From assembly GCA_903883945.1 (NCBI GenBank), contig CAISCV010000280.1:1-39375 (forward strand): a stretch of DNA of 39,375 nucleotides, read 5' to 3'. Each line of letters opens with the position of its first letter. Positions within the stretch are counted from its first letter, which is position 1. The notes under the pieces are model-generated. The model searched no databases and had not been told where the DNA came from. It saw only the letters and a list, made by a program, of their open reading frames with translations. A program made the position numbers and the translations under genes. The DNA comes from an uncultured Chitinophagaceae bacterium (GTDB lineage: Bacteria > Bacteroidota > Bacteroidia > Chitinophagales > Chitinophagaceae). Positions 7,877-15,590 of the stretch are shown here, piece by piece.

Positions 7877-7940
7877 AGCTTTAAACCATCCGACATACTG
7901 AAAGAAAGTAGATTTTTTCTATCGTTACGAGCGACTACCC

Positions 7941-7973
7941 AGATTTGGCAACTTTTAAAAAGTTGCCAAATCT
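7941..7973. repeat. REP-like hairpin 2
   Basis: Arms of 16 bp (7941-7956 and 7958-7973) are exact reverse complements separated by one base; the physical loop would be a few A/T bases. The core is TTTGGCAACTTTT. It is followed by a TTTAAA-containing linker and a second copy of GAAAGAAAGTAGATTT at 8004-8019, so hairpin plus linker occurs twice as a module. Confidence 0.85.
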
Positions 7974-8078
7974 ATTCAACGGGTTTAAAGCACAGGATAT
8001 GCCGAAAGAAAGTAGATTTGTGGGTGAGTGAAGACAGCCGACAGCTGATTATTTATTGATACATCTAAAAATAGGAAA

Positions 8079-8387
8079 ATGATTGAAAGAGAAAAAATAT
8101 CATCATACTTAAACGAACTTCTTGATGTGATAACTCTTTGTATAAACAATACTGAACATAAAAAAGATGTACGTATTTATCAGAGGGATTATCTTTTTAT
8201 TGAAAATTTTTTATCTGATATTTCAAATCCGGATATAGAAGTAGAGGATATTTTAAATCATATATTGGAAGATCAAACAGCTAAAATAATGACAGATTAC
8301 TGGCGGGAAGGTAAATATGGGGAAATGGAATGTTTTGCTTTTTACAAACTTCGTGATAAAGTACGATTATTAATAGTTAATGAATAA
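8079..8387 (+). CDS. Small acidic protein of unknown function
   Basis: A 102-residue cytosolic-looking protein (no signal or membrane segment) that I do not recognise. It appears all-helical: an amphipathic N-terminal helix (EKISSYLNELLDVITLCINN), a middle helix rich in Asp/Glu/Ile (IEVEDILNHILEDQTAK), then an aromatic stretch (MTDYWREGKYGEMECFAFYKLRDKVR). The base composition is clearly more A+T-rich than in flanking adk and gatB, and AGGAAA lies just before the ATG. It sits isolated between a repeat block and gatB. Small acidic helical proteins in such places are sometimes immunity proteins or cargo-type orphans, but nothing here proves that. The continuous frame, composition and start context argue that it is a real gene. 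Confidence 0.6.
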   Translation: MIEREKISSYLNELLDVITLCINNTEHKKDVRIYQRDYLFIENFLSDISNPDIEVEDILNHILEDQTAKIMTDYWREGKYGEMECFAFYKLRDKVRLLIVNE

Positions 8388-8467
8388 GAAGGAAATTTAT
8401 AAATCATACTCACCACCTTCTTTCTCCCCTCCCAAAAACTCCCCCTTCACCATCCACCCGTTTACAA

Positions 8468-8475
8468 TACTTTTG
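8468..8475 (+). promoter_or_regulatory. -7 promoter box of gatB
   Basis: TACTTTTG matches TAnnTTTG exactly and lies 32 nt before the gatB ATG. The region 19-21 nt upstream is C-rich and lacks a -33 TTG. Confidence 0.5.
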
Positions 8476-8507
8476 CGGCTCTCATATAAATAATTATTTT
8501 AGTCATA

Positions 8508-9950
8508 ATGGATAGTAGCGATAAATATGAAGCGGTGATTGGGTTGGAGATTCACGCACAACTACAAACGGAAAGTAAATTGTTTTGTGGCGACAGTGCC
8601 GCTTTTGGTGGTGCGCCAAACACGCATATCAGTGCCATCACCATGGGGCATCCGGGTACGCTGCCCAAAACCAACAAGAAGGCGGTGGAGTATGCCATCA
8701 AGATGGGACTTGCCTGCAACTGCGAGATTGTGAAGGACAATTACTTTGCCCGCAAAAACTATTTCTACCCCGATTTGCCGAAGGGTTACCAGACTTCGCA
8801 GCATACAACGCCCATCTGCAAAGGCGGTATTGTACCTATCACCACCAGCGAAGGGGCAAAAGATGTGGAGCTAAACAGGATTCACCTAGAGGAAGATGCA
8901 GGCAAAAGCATTCACGATTGGGATGTTGATTATACCTGTGTTGATTTGAATCGTGCCGGTGTGCCGCTGATAGAAATAGTGACTGAACCAGTGTTGCATA
9001 GCAGCGAAGAAGCCTATCAATACGTAACGGAAGTGCGGAAGCTGGTGCAATGGATTGGTGTGTGCGATGGTAATATGGAGGAAGGTAGTCTGCGTTGCGA
9101 TGCCAATGTATCGATCAGATTAAAGGGCGAAAAGAGTTTGGGTACTAAGGTGGAAGTGAAGAACCTGAACAGCATACGCAATGTGAAGAAAGCAATAGAT
9201 TATGAAATTGCACGGATGATTGCCATTGTAGAAGATGGTGGTAAGATAGTGCAACAAACACGCAGCTTTAATGCCGATAACGATACGACCTTCTCGATGC
9301 GCGACAAGGAAGAAGCAAATGACTATCGATACTTTGCTTGTCCGGATTTATCTCCTTTTCATTTAACGGATGAATTTATAAAAAGCATTGATGAGGCATT
9401 GCCGATGTTGCCGAAGCAATTAATTGCCAGTTATCAACAAGACTTTGGATTGAGTGCTTATGATGCGGCACAACTGTGTGATGAAAAGGAAACATCGGAT
9501 TTCTTTAACGCCGTAGCCGAAGAAAATACCAACTATAAAGCCATTGTAAACTGGATAACAGGCCCGATAAAACAATACTTGAATGATTGTAACCTGAGCA
9601 TTGGCGCATTGAAACTACCTGCCAAAACATTGGGGGCATTGATACAATTGATTGATGAAGGCAAAGTAAACTTCTCAGTATCGGCAACTAGGATATTCCC
9701 AGTTTTGTTGCAGGGCGATAAGCAACCGCTGCAAGTGGCAGAAGAATTGAATCTGTTGCAAGTGAGCGACACCAACGAACTGGAAGGATGGGTAGATGAG
9801 GCCATCAGCAAGATGCCCGACAAAGTAGCTGAATATAAAAAAGGCAAGAAGGGATTGATAGGCTTGTTTGTGGGTGAAGTAAAGAAACTAAGCAAAGGCA
9901 AGGCAGATCCTAAAGTGGTGACGGAGTTGTTGCAGCGAAAACTAGGATAA
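8508..9950 (+). CDS. gatB: Aspartyl/glutamyl-tRNA amidotransferase subunit B
   Basis: A 480-residue subunit of the GatCAB complex, which converts Glu-tRNA(Gln) to Gln-tRNA(Gln), and Asp-tRNA(Asn) to Asn-tRNA(Asn) where used. The N-terminal catalytic domain shows YEAVIGLEIHAQLQT, ARKNYFYPDLPKGYQ and MEEGSLRCDANVSIR, followed by KVEVKNLNS. The C-terminal tail holds the helical YqeY-like tRNA-binding region, ending in GKADPKVVTELLQRKL. Length is normal for the family (475-490). The ATG at 8508 gives the expected N-terminus. gatA and gatC are not beside it, which is common. The gene uses more G+C than the small orphan gene upstream. A foldback repeat begins within 4 nt of its stop. Confidence 0.97.
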   Translation: MDSSDKYEAVIGLEIHAQLQTESKLFCGDSAAFGGAPNTHISAITMGHPGTLPKTNKKAVEYAIKMGLACNCEIVKDNYFARKNYFYPDLPKGYQTSQHTTPICKGGIVPITTSEGAKDVELNRIHLEEDAGKSIHDWDVDYTCVDLNRAGVPLIEIVTEPVLHSSEEAYQYVTEVRKLVQWIGVCDGNMEEGSLRCDANVSIRLKGEKSLGTKVEVKNLNSIRNVKKAIDYEIARMIAIVEDGGKIVQQTRSFNADNDTTFSMRDKEEANDYRYFACPDLSPFHLTDEFIKSIDEALPMLPKQLIASYQQDFGLSAYDAAQLCDEKETSDFFNAVAEENTNYKAIVNWITGPIKQYLNDCNLSIGALKLPAKTLGALIQLIDEGKVNFSVSATRIFPVLLQGDKQPLQVAEELNLLQVSDTNELEGWVDEAISKMPDKVAEYKKGKKGLIGLFVGEVKKLSKGKADPKVVTELLQRKLG

Positions 9951-9953
9951 TAT

Positions 9954-10118
9954 TTACCACATAGACACAGAAGGCACATATTTTTTTTTAGCTTACATTA
10001 AGAAGAAATAGAAAGGAAAACCTCATAAGCTATTTTGATTTTTGCATGGTCTATGTGAACTAAAAGTGAAACGTCTTCTTCCTTACTTTTTCTATGTTCC
10101 TATGCGCCAATGTGGTAA
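9954..10118. repeat. Foldback intergenic repeat, copy A
   Basis: It is bounded by a 9-bp inverted repeat: TTACCACAT at 9954-9962 and ATGTGGTAA at 10110-10118. Inside are CTATGTGAACTAAAAGTGAA (from 10051) and TCTATGTTCCTATG (from 10091), which match the second copy at 12127-12270. It has no coding capacity and no terminal duplication I can see. It fills the gap between gatB and the TlpA-like gene. Confidence 0.7.
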
Positions 10119-10134
10119 TTTTTAAAAATAGATT

Positions 10135-11274
10135 ATGAGATATTTAGTAATAATAATTGCGATGATGGTCGCTAGTACTAGCTGTAAGAACAAAAGCAAT
10201 TACTTTGAGATAAAGGGAAAGATTCTGCATGCAAAGGGGACTAAGCTTTCCTTGAAGCAATTGGTGATAGGTAACCAGAATCCTGTTTTGCTGGATACTG
10301 CATTAATCAAAAAGGATGGCAGCTTCGATTTAAAAACCTTTATGCCTTTCGACCAAGCTTTGTTTGTGCTAAGTATAGACAAAGGCCCCGATGTTTATCT
10401 GATAAATGATGTGCCCTCTATTAATTTGAATCTCGACATAGACCATTACAAACAGTATATCGTAGAAGGTTCTCCTTCCAGCAAAGAACTACATAGCTTT
10501 TTAGATGCGTATAGTACCAACTATCAAACAGTGGTAGAGAAAGTTACTGCGTATGATTCCATACAGAAAACGGAAGCATCGGATAGCATAGTACAGTTAT
10601 ATAAAGACGACAAAGATCGGGCGCTTAAGACGGTAAATGATTTGATTTCAGCTAATGTTCAAGCATCGCTCAATCCGGCATTGAAGTCCTATTTGCTGGC
10701 AAAAGCTTTTGCTACCATGGATAAAGAAAGCATCGCCAAACTGCTGACAGCTACCAAAGAACAATATAAAAACTATACCCCTTTCATTTTTTTGGATAAG
10801 ATAATTACACAGCAGTTAAAAGAAATACCTGCACCTTATTCCTTATTAAACAAGCAAGCACCCTCTTTTTCTATGACGGATAATTATAACAGACCGTTTG
10901 TTTTAGATAGCTTGAAAGGGAAGTATGTGTTATTAGATTTCTGGGCTAGCTGGTGTAAGCCTTGCAGGGAAGAAAATCCGAATGTAGAAAAGGCGTATCG
11001 GTTGTATAGAAAAAGAGACTTTACCATTATCAGTGTTTCGCTAGATTCTAATGCGCACCAATGGAAGAAAGCTTTAGATGATGATAACCTGTACTGGCAA
11101 AACGTTGCTGACTTTAAAGAATGGAAAAGTCCTGTTGTTGACAAATATAAAATTACGGAATTGCCCTTTAATGTATTGCTAGATACAACAGGTAAAATAA
11201 TAGCTGCCGACTTGAGAGGAAGAGATTTAACAATGAAACTGAATGAAGTGCTACCGAAGGTTACTAGTTACTAG
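10135..11274 (+). CDS. TlpA/ResA-like thioredoxin-fold lipoprotein with DUF4369-like N-terminal domain
   Basis: A 379-residue envelope disulfide oxidoreductase. The lipoprotein signal ends MMVASTSCKN (lipid Cys18). Residues about 25-120 form a beta-rich domain of the DUF4369 type (FEIKGKILHAKGTKLSLKQL). A helical linker follows, and the thioredoxin/AhpC-TSA-like domain runs from about 240 to 379. The active site is WASWCKPC (C274, C277), and the cis-proline segment is seen in TELPFNVLLD. Proteins of this layout are numerous in Bacteroidota and keep periplasmic cysteines reduced, for example in cytochrome maturation; the exact partner is unknown. It stands between two foldback repeats and is probably transcribed alone or with the downstream nitrilase, 60 nt away. 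Confidence 0.9.
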   Translation: MRYLVIIIAMMVASTSCKNKSNYFEIKGKILHAKGTKLSLKQLVIGNQNPVLLDTALIKKDGSFDLKTFMPFDQALFVLSIDKGPDVYLINDVPSINLNLDIDHYKQYIVEGSPSSKELHSFLDAYSTNYQTVVEKVTAYDSIQKTEASDSIVQLYKDDKDRALKTVNDLISANVQASLNPALKSYLLAKAFATMDKESIAKLLTATKEQYKNYTPFIFLDKIITQQLKEIPAPYSLLNKQAPSFSMTDNYNRPFVLDSLKGKYVLLDFWASWCKPCREENPNVEKAYRLYRKRDFTIISVSLDSNAHQWKKALDDDNLYWQNVADFKEWKSPVVDKYKITELPFNVLLDTTGKIIAADLRGRDLTMKLNEVLPKVTSY

Positions 11275-11334
11275 TTACAAGTATCCTGCAACTTGCATCT
11301 TAGAACCATTACCTTTTAAAAATAAATAAAAGAC

Positions 11335-12135
11335 ATGTCTCTCACCTTCACACTCATACAAACTGATCTGGTTTGGGAAGATATAGATGCCAATCTTTCT
11401 TTATTGGAGGAGAAGATTAATGCAATTTCTGAGAAAACAGAAGTCATTGTACTGCCCGAAATGTTTAGTACGGGTTTCTCCATGAACCCTGAGAAGGTGG
11501 CAGAGACCATGGAAGGAAAGGCTTTGCAATGGATGAAGCGAGTTGCAATAGGCAAGAGAGTCATTCTGACTGGAAGCTTAGCCATCAAAGAAAAGGAGTA
11601 CTACTATAACCGATTAATCTGGATGCTTCCCAATGGGCAGTATAGCTATTACGACAAACGACACCTCTTTGCTTTTGCAGGAGAAGATAATCACTACACG
11701 CCTGGCAGCAAACGTCTGATTGCACAAGTAAAGGGCTGGAAGATCAACCTACAAATTTGTTATGACCTTCGCTTTCCTGTGTGGGCAAGACAACAACCGA
11801 CTGATGAACTAGAGGCTGAATATGATATACTGTTGTATGTAGCCAACTGGCCCGAAAGGAGAAGTCTGGCGTGGAAGACCTTACTCACCGCAAGGGCTAT
11901 CGAGAACCAATGTGTTGTAATTGGGGTTAACAGAGTAGGCAATGATGGTAATAACATTTACCACAGTGGGGATAGTATGCTCATCAATCCATTGGGTGAA
12001 ACTATCTATACCAAAGCCAATGAAGCGGATACTTATACTTTTACCCTGGAGAAAGAAAACTTGTTGTCAGTAAGAAAGCAATTGCCTTTTTTAAAAGATG
12101 CAGATGGCTTTATACTAAAGAGATTCACCACATAG
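11335..12135 (+). CDS. Nitrilase-family omega-amidase-like hydrolase
   Basis: A 266-residue cytosolic carbon-nitrogen hydrolase. The Glu-Lys-Cys triad is intact: E42 in VLPEMFSTGF, K108 in YYDKRHLF and C142 in NLQICYDLRFP. These motifs match the YafV/Nit2 branch, which hydrolyses 2-oxoglutaramate and 2-oxosuccinamate left by transaminases. The assignment to omega-amidase is by motif similarity and could also be a related amidase. The ATG at 11335 leads directly into the first beta strand (LTFTLIQTDLVWED). The last codons and the TAG stop (ACC ACA TAG) lie inside the left end of a foldback repeat, so repeat insertion may have set the C-terminus. Upstream is a TlpA-like gene; downstream the E1 gene converges. 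Confidence 0.9.
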   Translation: MSLTFTLIQTDLVWEDIDANLSLLEEKINAISEKTEVIVLPEMFSTGFSMNPEKVAETMEGKALQWMKRVAIGKRVILTGSLAIKEKEYYYNRLIWMLPNGQYSYYDKRHLFAFAGEDNHYTPGSKRLIAQVKGWKINLQICYDLRFPVWARQQPTDELEAEYDILLYVANWPERRSLAWKTLLTARAIENQCVVIGVNRVGNDGNNIYHSGDSMLINPLGETIYTKANEADTYTFTLEKENLLSVRKQLPFLKDADGFILKRFTT

Positions 12136-12270
12136 TTACAATAGTCACACAGTTGCTGTGGTTGTCTTAAATGAGAGGGTATAGACAAAATAGTACGCTA
12201 TGTGAACTTTAAGTAAAACGCAATACTATTCTTTTTCTTCTTCTATGCTCCTACTGTGTCTATGTGTTAA
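12127..12270. repeat. Foldback intergenic repeat, copy B
   Basis: Left end ACCACATAG (12127-12135) and right end CTATGTG (12260-12266) are inverted; the 7-bp core CACATAG/CTATGTG is exact. Internal GCTATGTGAACTTTAAGTAAAA (here shortened to CTATGTGAAC at 12198-12207) and the TTCTATGCTCCTA block align with copy A at 9954-10118. The left end overlaps the nitrilase stop codon. Confidence 0.65.
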
Positions 12271-12276
12271 AGCCAA

Positions 12277-14283
12277 TTAGAAGCTGAGCAGCTTCGTAAT
12301 GCTTTCATGCAATCTACTCTTAGCTAAGAATTGTTTTTCTAATTCTGAATTAAAAGGAACAGGGGTTTCCAGACTTGCACAACGCAATACCGGTGCATCC
12401 AACATGGCAAAACAATGTTCACCAATCCATGCAGCTATCTCACCACCAATGCCACCCGTAAGGGTGTCTTCATGCAAGATTAAAACCCTACCAGTCTTTT
12501 CCACCGCATAACTAATGCTGGTATAGTCCAACGGAAGTAATGTTCTTAAATCGAGAATGTTCAGTGATGTTTCAGGATGTAACTTCTGGTACTCCAATGC
12601 CCAATGTACGCCTGCACCATACGTGATGATTGTAATGTCATCACCTTTATTTACCAGGTTGGCCTTGCCTATTTCTACTTCATAGTATTCATTGGGTACA
12701 TTTCCCGAGATACTTCTGTACAGTGCTTTATGCTCGAAGAACAGTACTGGATTGGGGTCGTTTATTGCTGCAATCAGTAATCCTTTTGCATCGAAGGAGC
12801 TTGAGGGATAGACCACTTTCAATCCGGGTACATGTGTAAACCAAGCTTCATTACTCTGACTATGAAAAGGACCTGCACCCAAGCCTGCACCTGTTGGCAT
12901 CCGTATAACAACTTCCGCCTTTTGTCCCCAACGGTAATGTATTTTAGCTAGGTTATTCACTATCTGGCTAAATCCTTCCGATACAAAATCTGCAAACTGC
13001 ATTTCTACCACGCTCTTATATCCTTCCAAACTTAAACCCAATGCAGCACCTACAATAGCACTTTCGCAAAGAGGCGTATCTCGCACTCTTTCCTTTCCAA
13101 ACTCAGCCTGCAAGCCTTCTGTTACTTTAAACACCCCACCATACGCCCCAATATCCTGACCCATCAATACCAGATTGGGATGTTTCTTTAGTGATTGCTG
13201 CAACCCTTGTTTTATCGCATCAATAAAACGGGTTTGGGTGGTTGGTTTACCCGCTAATTGCGTTTCGCTGGCAATGATTGGCCAATCTTCCTTACCCGAA
13301 TGTTTCTCTGCATATACATCATTTACTTCTTCAGATACAGAGTAAACAAAGCCTTTAGGTTTATCTGCAATAGCCCATTCACTATCTATATAGTTCTTTA
13401 TTTCTTTTCTGATTTGTGCAATCTGGCTCTCCGTCAATGCCTGTTCTTTTACTAAGAAGGCTTCTAAATTGGTAATAGGATCTTTCAATGCCCACGCTTC
13501 CAACAACTCTTTAGGGATATTTTTGTCGATACTCGACTCTTCATGCCCACCCATCCTAAAAGTCTTAAACTCCACCAAATAAGGCTTTCCGTCTCTAAGG
13601 CAAGCCTCTCTTACTCCTTTTATGGCATCATAAACCTGTATTACATTATTGCCATCCACATACGCGGATTCTACCCCATACCCCTTTGCTTTATCAATTA
13701 AGTCTTCGCAACGATATTGCTCTTTTATGGTGGTGCTAAGGGCATACCCATTGTTTTCTATCGCAAATATTACCGGCAATCCCCACACAGCAGCCACATT
13801 CAGGGCTTCGTGAAAGTCACCTTCACTCGTTCCGCCATCTCCAATAAATGTAAGGGAAGCTTTGTTTTGTTTTTTTAATTGATGCGCCAATGCAACGCCG
13901 TCTGCAACGGATAGGGTGGCACCAAGGTGAGAAATCATGCCACAGATATGATAGTCGGGGCTACCAAAATGAAAGCTGCGTTCGCGTCCTTTGCTGTAGC
14001 CATCTTTGCCGCCTTGCCATTGAATAAATAGTTTGTGGAGGGGAAGGTGGCGGGTGGTAAATACGCCTAGGTTTCTATGTTGAGGCATTATCCATTCATC
14101 GGGTTCCATGGCCAAAGTGGCACCTACGCTGATAGCTTCTTGCCCCAATCCGCTAAACCATTTGCTTACTTTACCTTGCTTGTAAAGCACCAACATCTTT
14201 TCTTCTATCAGTCTAGGGAGTAATAAATGCTTGTATATATCTATCAATTCCTGATCGTAGAAACCCAACCGATTTAAATACAT
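12277..14283 (-). CDS. Fused alpha-beta E1 of a branched-chain-type 2-oxoacid dehydrogenase
   Basis: A 668-residue thiamine-diphosphate enzyme that decarboxylates a 2-oxoacid and passes the acyl group to E2. The alpha half (about 1-330) shows GLGQEAISVG, the ThDP motif GDGGTSEGDFHEALN...NNGYALST, and HEESSID. The beta half (about 345-668) shows GQDIGAYGGVFKVTEGL, LCESAIVGAALG and GAGVHWALEY. In many bacteria these are two genes; the fused form is usual in Bacteroidota. It resembles the 2-oxoisovalerate (branched-chain) class, but substrate cannot be fixed from sequence. The start is ATG at 14283 (MYLNRLGFYDQEL); a longer frame runs through the terminator hairpin of the upstream gene and is unlikely. 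E2 and E3 genes are not in view. Confidence 0.92.
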   Translation of the reverse strand: MYLNRLGFYDQELIDIYKHLLLPRLIEEKMLVLYKQGKVSKWFSGLGQEAISVGATLAMEPDEWIMPQHRNLGVFTTRHLPLHKLFIQWQGGKDGYSKGRERSFHFGSPDYHICGMISHLGATLSVADGVALAHQLKKQNKASLTFIGDGGTSEGDFHEALNVAAVWGLPVIFAIENNGYALSTTIKEQYRCEDLIDKAKGYGVESAYVDGNNVIQVYDAIKGVREACLRDGKPYLVEFKTFRMGGHEESSIDKNIPKELLEAWALKDPITNLEAFLVKEQALTESQIAQIRKEIKNYIDSEWAIADKPKGFVYSVSEEVNDVYAEKHSGKEDWPIIASETQLAGKPTTQTRFIDAIKQGLQQSLKKHPNLVLMGQDIGAYGGVFKVTEGLQAEFGKERVRDTPLCESAIVGAALGLSLEGYKSVVEMQFADFVSEGFSQIVNNLAKIHYRWGQKAEVVIRMPTGAGLGAGPFHSQSNEAWFTHVPGLKVVYPSSSFDAKGLLIAAINDPNPVLFFEHKALYRSISGNVPNEYYEVEIGKANLVNKGDDITIITYGAGVHWALEYQKLHPETSLNILDLRTLLPLDYTSISYAVEKTGRVLILHEDTLTGGIGGEIAAWIGEHCFAMLDAPVLRCASLETPVPFNSELEKQFLAKSRLHESITKLLSF

Positions 14284-14350
14284 AGCAACCAATTTTATAA
14301 TTGCCACCAAATTAGGAGTATTTATCGAAGAAATGATAGTACCCACCATA

Positions 14351-14385
14351 AAAACGCCGAATTGTTTTACACAATTCGGCGTTTT
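14351..14385 (-). terminator. Terminator of the Bax inhibitor-1 family gene
   Basis: A perfect 15-bp inverted repeat (14351-14365 and 14371-14385) with a 5-nt loop, ending in a T-run on the minus strand. It separates the Bax inhibitor-1 family gene from the E1 gene. Confidence 0.9.
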
Positions 14386-14406
14386 ACACATTTTTATGTT
14401 AATTAC

Positions 14407-15174
14407 TTAGTCCCTTTTAGCAAAACGGCTCAATAATTTCAAGATTTCTATATATAACCAAACGATGGTTACCAACAATCCGAATGCGCCATACCACTCC
14501 ATATATTGGGGAGCACCTTGTTCTGCACCACGTTCTATCATATCAAAATCCATCAACAGATTCAGGGCAGCAATGGCTACTACGAACAAACTGATACCAA
14601 TACCCAACAGGCTGCTGTCGTACATAAACGGCATATTCACATGAAACATTCCAAGGACCATACTTAACATATAAAAAACACCAATACCTGCTGTTGCTGT
14701 AAAAAGAATACTTCTAAACTTGTCGGTAACCTTGATAATCCTGAAGTTATACAGTAAGAACATGGCAATGGCAACGCCGAATGTTAATCCCACAGCCTGC
14801 ATTACCAATCCTGGATATGTTTTTTGGAACATCGCATTCATAACAGCAGAGATTCCTCCCAAAAAGAACCCTTCGAGGATACCATATAAAGGTGCAATGT
14901 ATTGTGCCCAATGTGGTTTGAATATCATAGCGAAAGCACAAATCACTCCACCAAAAATACCCGTCATCATCAAAATGCCCATCAATACACGACTTGAATC
15001 CTGATATAAATGCCAGGTGTATGCTGCTCCGCCAATAACCATTAAAAGCAGGAAGCCAAACTTGTTCATGGTGCCTTTGATGGTCATGGTGCCTTGTATA
15101 GATGCCTCAGCATTGGCACTATTGTCAAATATTTTTTCTGTTAGCGTGGGGTTACCCGATTTAAATAATTCCAT
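14407..15174 (-). CDS. Bax inhibitor-1/YccA family membrane protein
   Basis: A 255-residue inner-membrane protein with seven hydrophobic segments after a polar N-terminus of about 35 residues. The segments include FGFLLLMVIGGAAYTWHLY, IYPLYGILEGFFLGGISAVM-type helices, VGLTFGVAIAMFLLYNF and GIGISLFVVAIAALNLLMDF. The conserved acidic end of the family is visible in LLMDFDMIERGAEQGAPQYMEWYGAFGL. Family members (YccA, YbhL, BsYetJ) are calcium-leak or protease-regulating proteins; the role here is not determined. The ATG at 15174 is preceded by a -7 box TATATTTG at 15198-15205. A strong terminator follows 22 nt after the stop, so the gene is monocistronic. Confidence 0.93.
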   Translation of the reverse strand: MELFKSGNPTLTEKIFDNSANAEASIQGTMTIKGTMNKFGFLLLMVIGGAAYTWHLYQDSSRVLMGILMMTGIFGGVICAFAMIFKPHWAQYIAPLYGILEGFFLGGISAVMNAMFQKTYPGLVMQAVGLTFGVAIAMFLLYNFRIIKVTDKFRSILFTATAGIGVFYMLSMVLGMFHVNMPFMYDSSLLGIGISLFVVAIAALNLLMDFDMIERGAEQGAPQYMEWYGAFGLLVTIVWLYIEILKLLSRFAKRD

Positions 15175-15197
15175 GATTGTTTACTTTTTTAGTCTGA

Positions 15198-15225
15198 CAA
15201 ATATAAATAGGCTCTTTTGAAACAA
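15198..15225 (-). promoter_or_regulatory. Promoter of the Bax inhibitor-1 family gene
   Basis: Minus strand TTG (15225-15223), 17 nt, then TATATTTG (15205-15198), an exact TAnnTTTG -7 box. It lies 23 nt upstream of the ATG. Confidence 0.6.
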
Positions 15226-15571
15226 TCGTTAAAATTTGTTGAGTGGTATAATCTGGTTAATCAAAAAGCTTGTAACGAAAGTTTGCCCGTTAATCATCGC
15301 TTTGATTAAGGCAACACGTTACATCCAATCAATCATAATGTCACTTACAAAATGAATGAAAGCCATCATCAACCGATGAATCCTCTCTGTTGCGCTCAAC
15401 CTGTCTACTGTAACCAATTCGCTATCCCTGCCCAAGATTACAGGCATCTTCTCCTTATAGTAAGGCGCGTTTAGTCGTTATTTTCAATTAACATACCCCT
15501 TTCTTGTGCTGAAAATAGCAATTGCGGGAACACGGAGCGAATACTTTTTATCAGCTTAAAAACCTTATTTT
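15226..15571. other. Intergenic stretch with no recognised feature
   Basis: About 345 bases between the divergent Bax inhibitor-1 and alpha-2-macroglobulin promoters. I see no coding region, strong hairpin or repeat here. It is longer than most spacers in the window and could hold regulatory sites for the large gene to the right. Confidence 0.5.
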
Positions 15572-15588
15572 TACTTTTAAATAGGAGA
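15572..15588 (+). promoter_or_regulatory. -7 box and Shine-Dalgarno-like site of the alpha-2-macroglobulin gene
   Basis: TACTTTTA (15572-15579) is one base from TAnnTTTG. AGGAGA (15583-15588) lies 2 nt before ATG, one of very few purine-rich SD-like sites in the window. The predicted leader would be very short. Confidence 0.45.
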
Positions 15589-15590
15589 CC

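Larger units (their letters stand above)
7511..8078. other. Gene-free stretch rich in repeats between adk and the small orphan gene
   Basis: These 568 bases hold no convincing coding region. They contain the 21-bp tandem array (7584-7814), a 9-bp-stem hairpin (7856-7876), a 16-bp-arm inverted repeat (7941-7973) and a 16-bp direct repeat (7900-7915 and 8004-8019). The first 70 bases show no recognisable feature. Confidence 0.8.

Noticed and set aside
7811-8059. 82-codon open frame starting with TTG
   Set aside because: It reads through both hairpins and the direct repeat, has no start context and no protein-like pattern. The repeat structure explains the sequence.
14284-14391. 36-residue N-terminal extension of the E1 protein
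   Set aside because: It would be encoded across the terminator of the Bax inhibitor-1 family gene; the ATG at 14283 gives the expected N-terminus.
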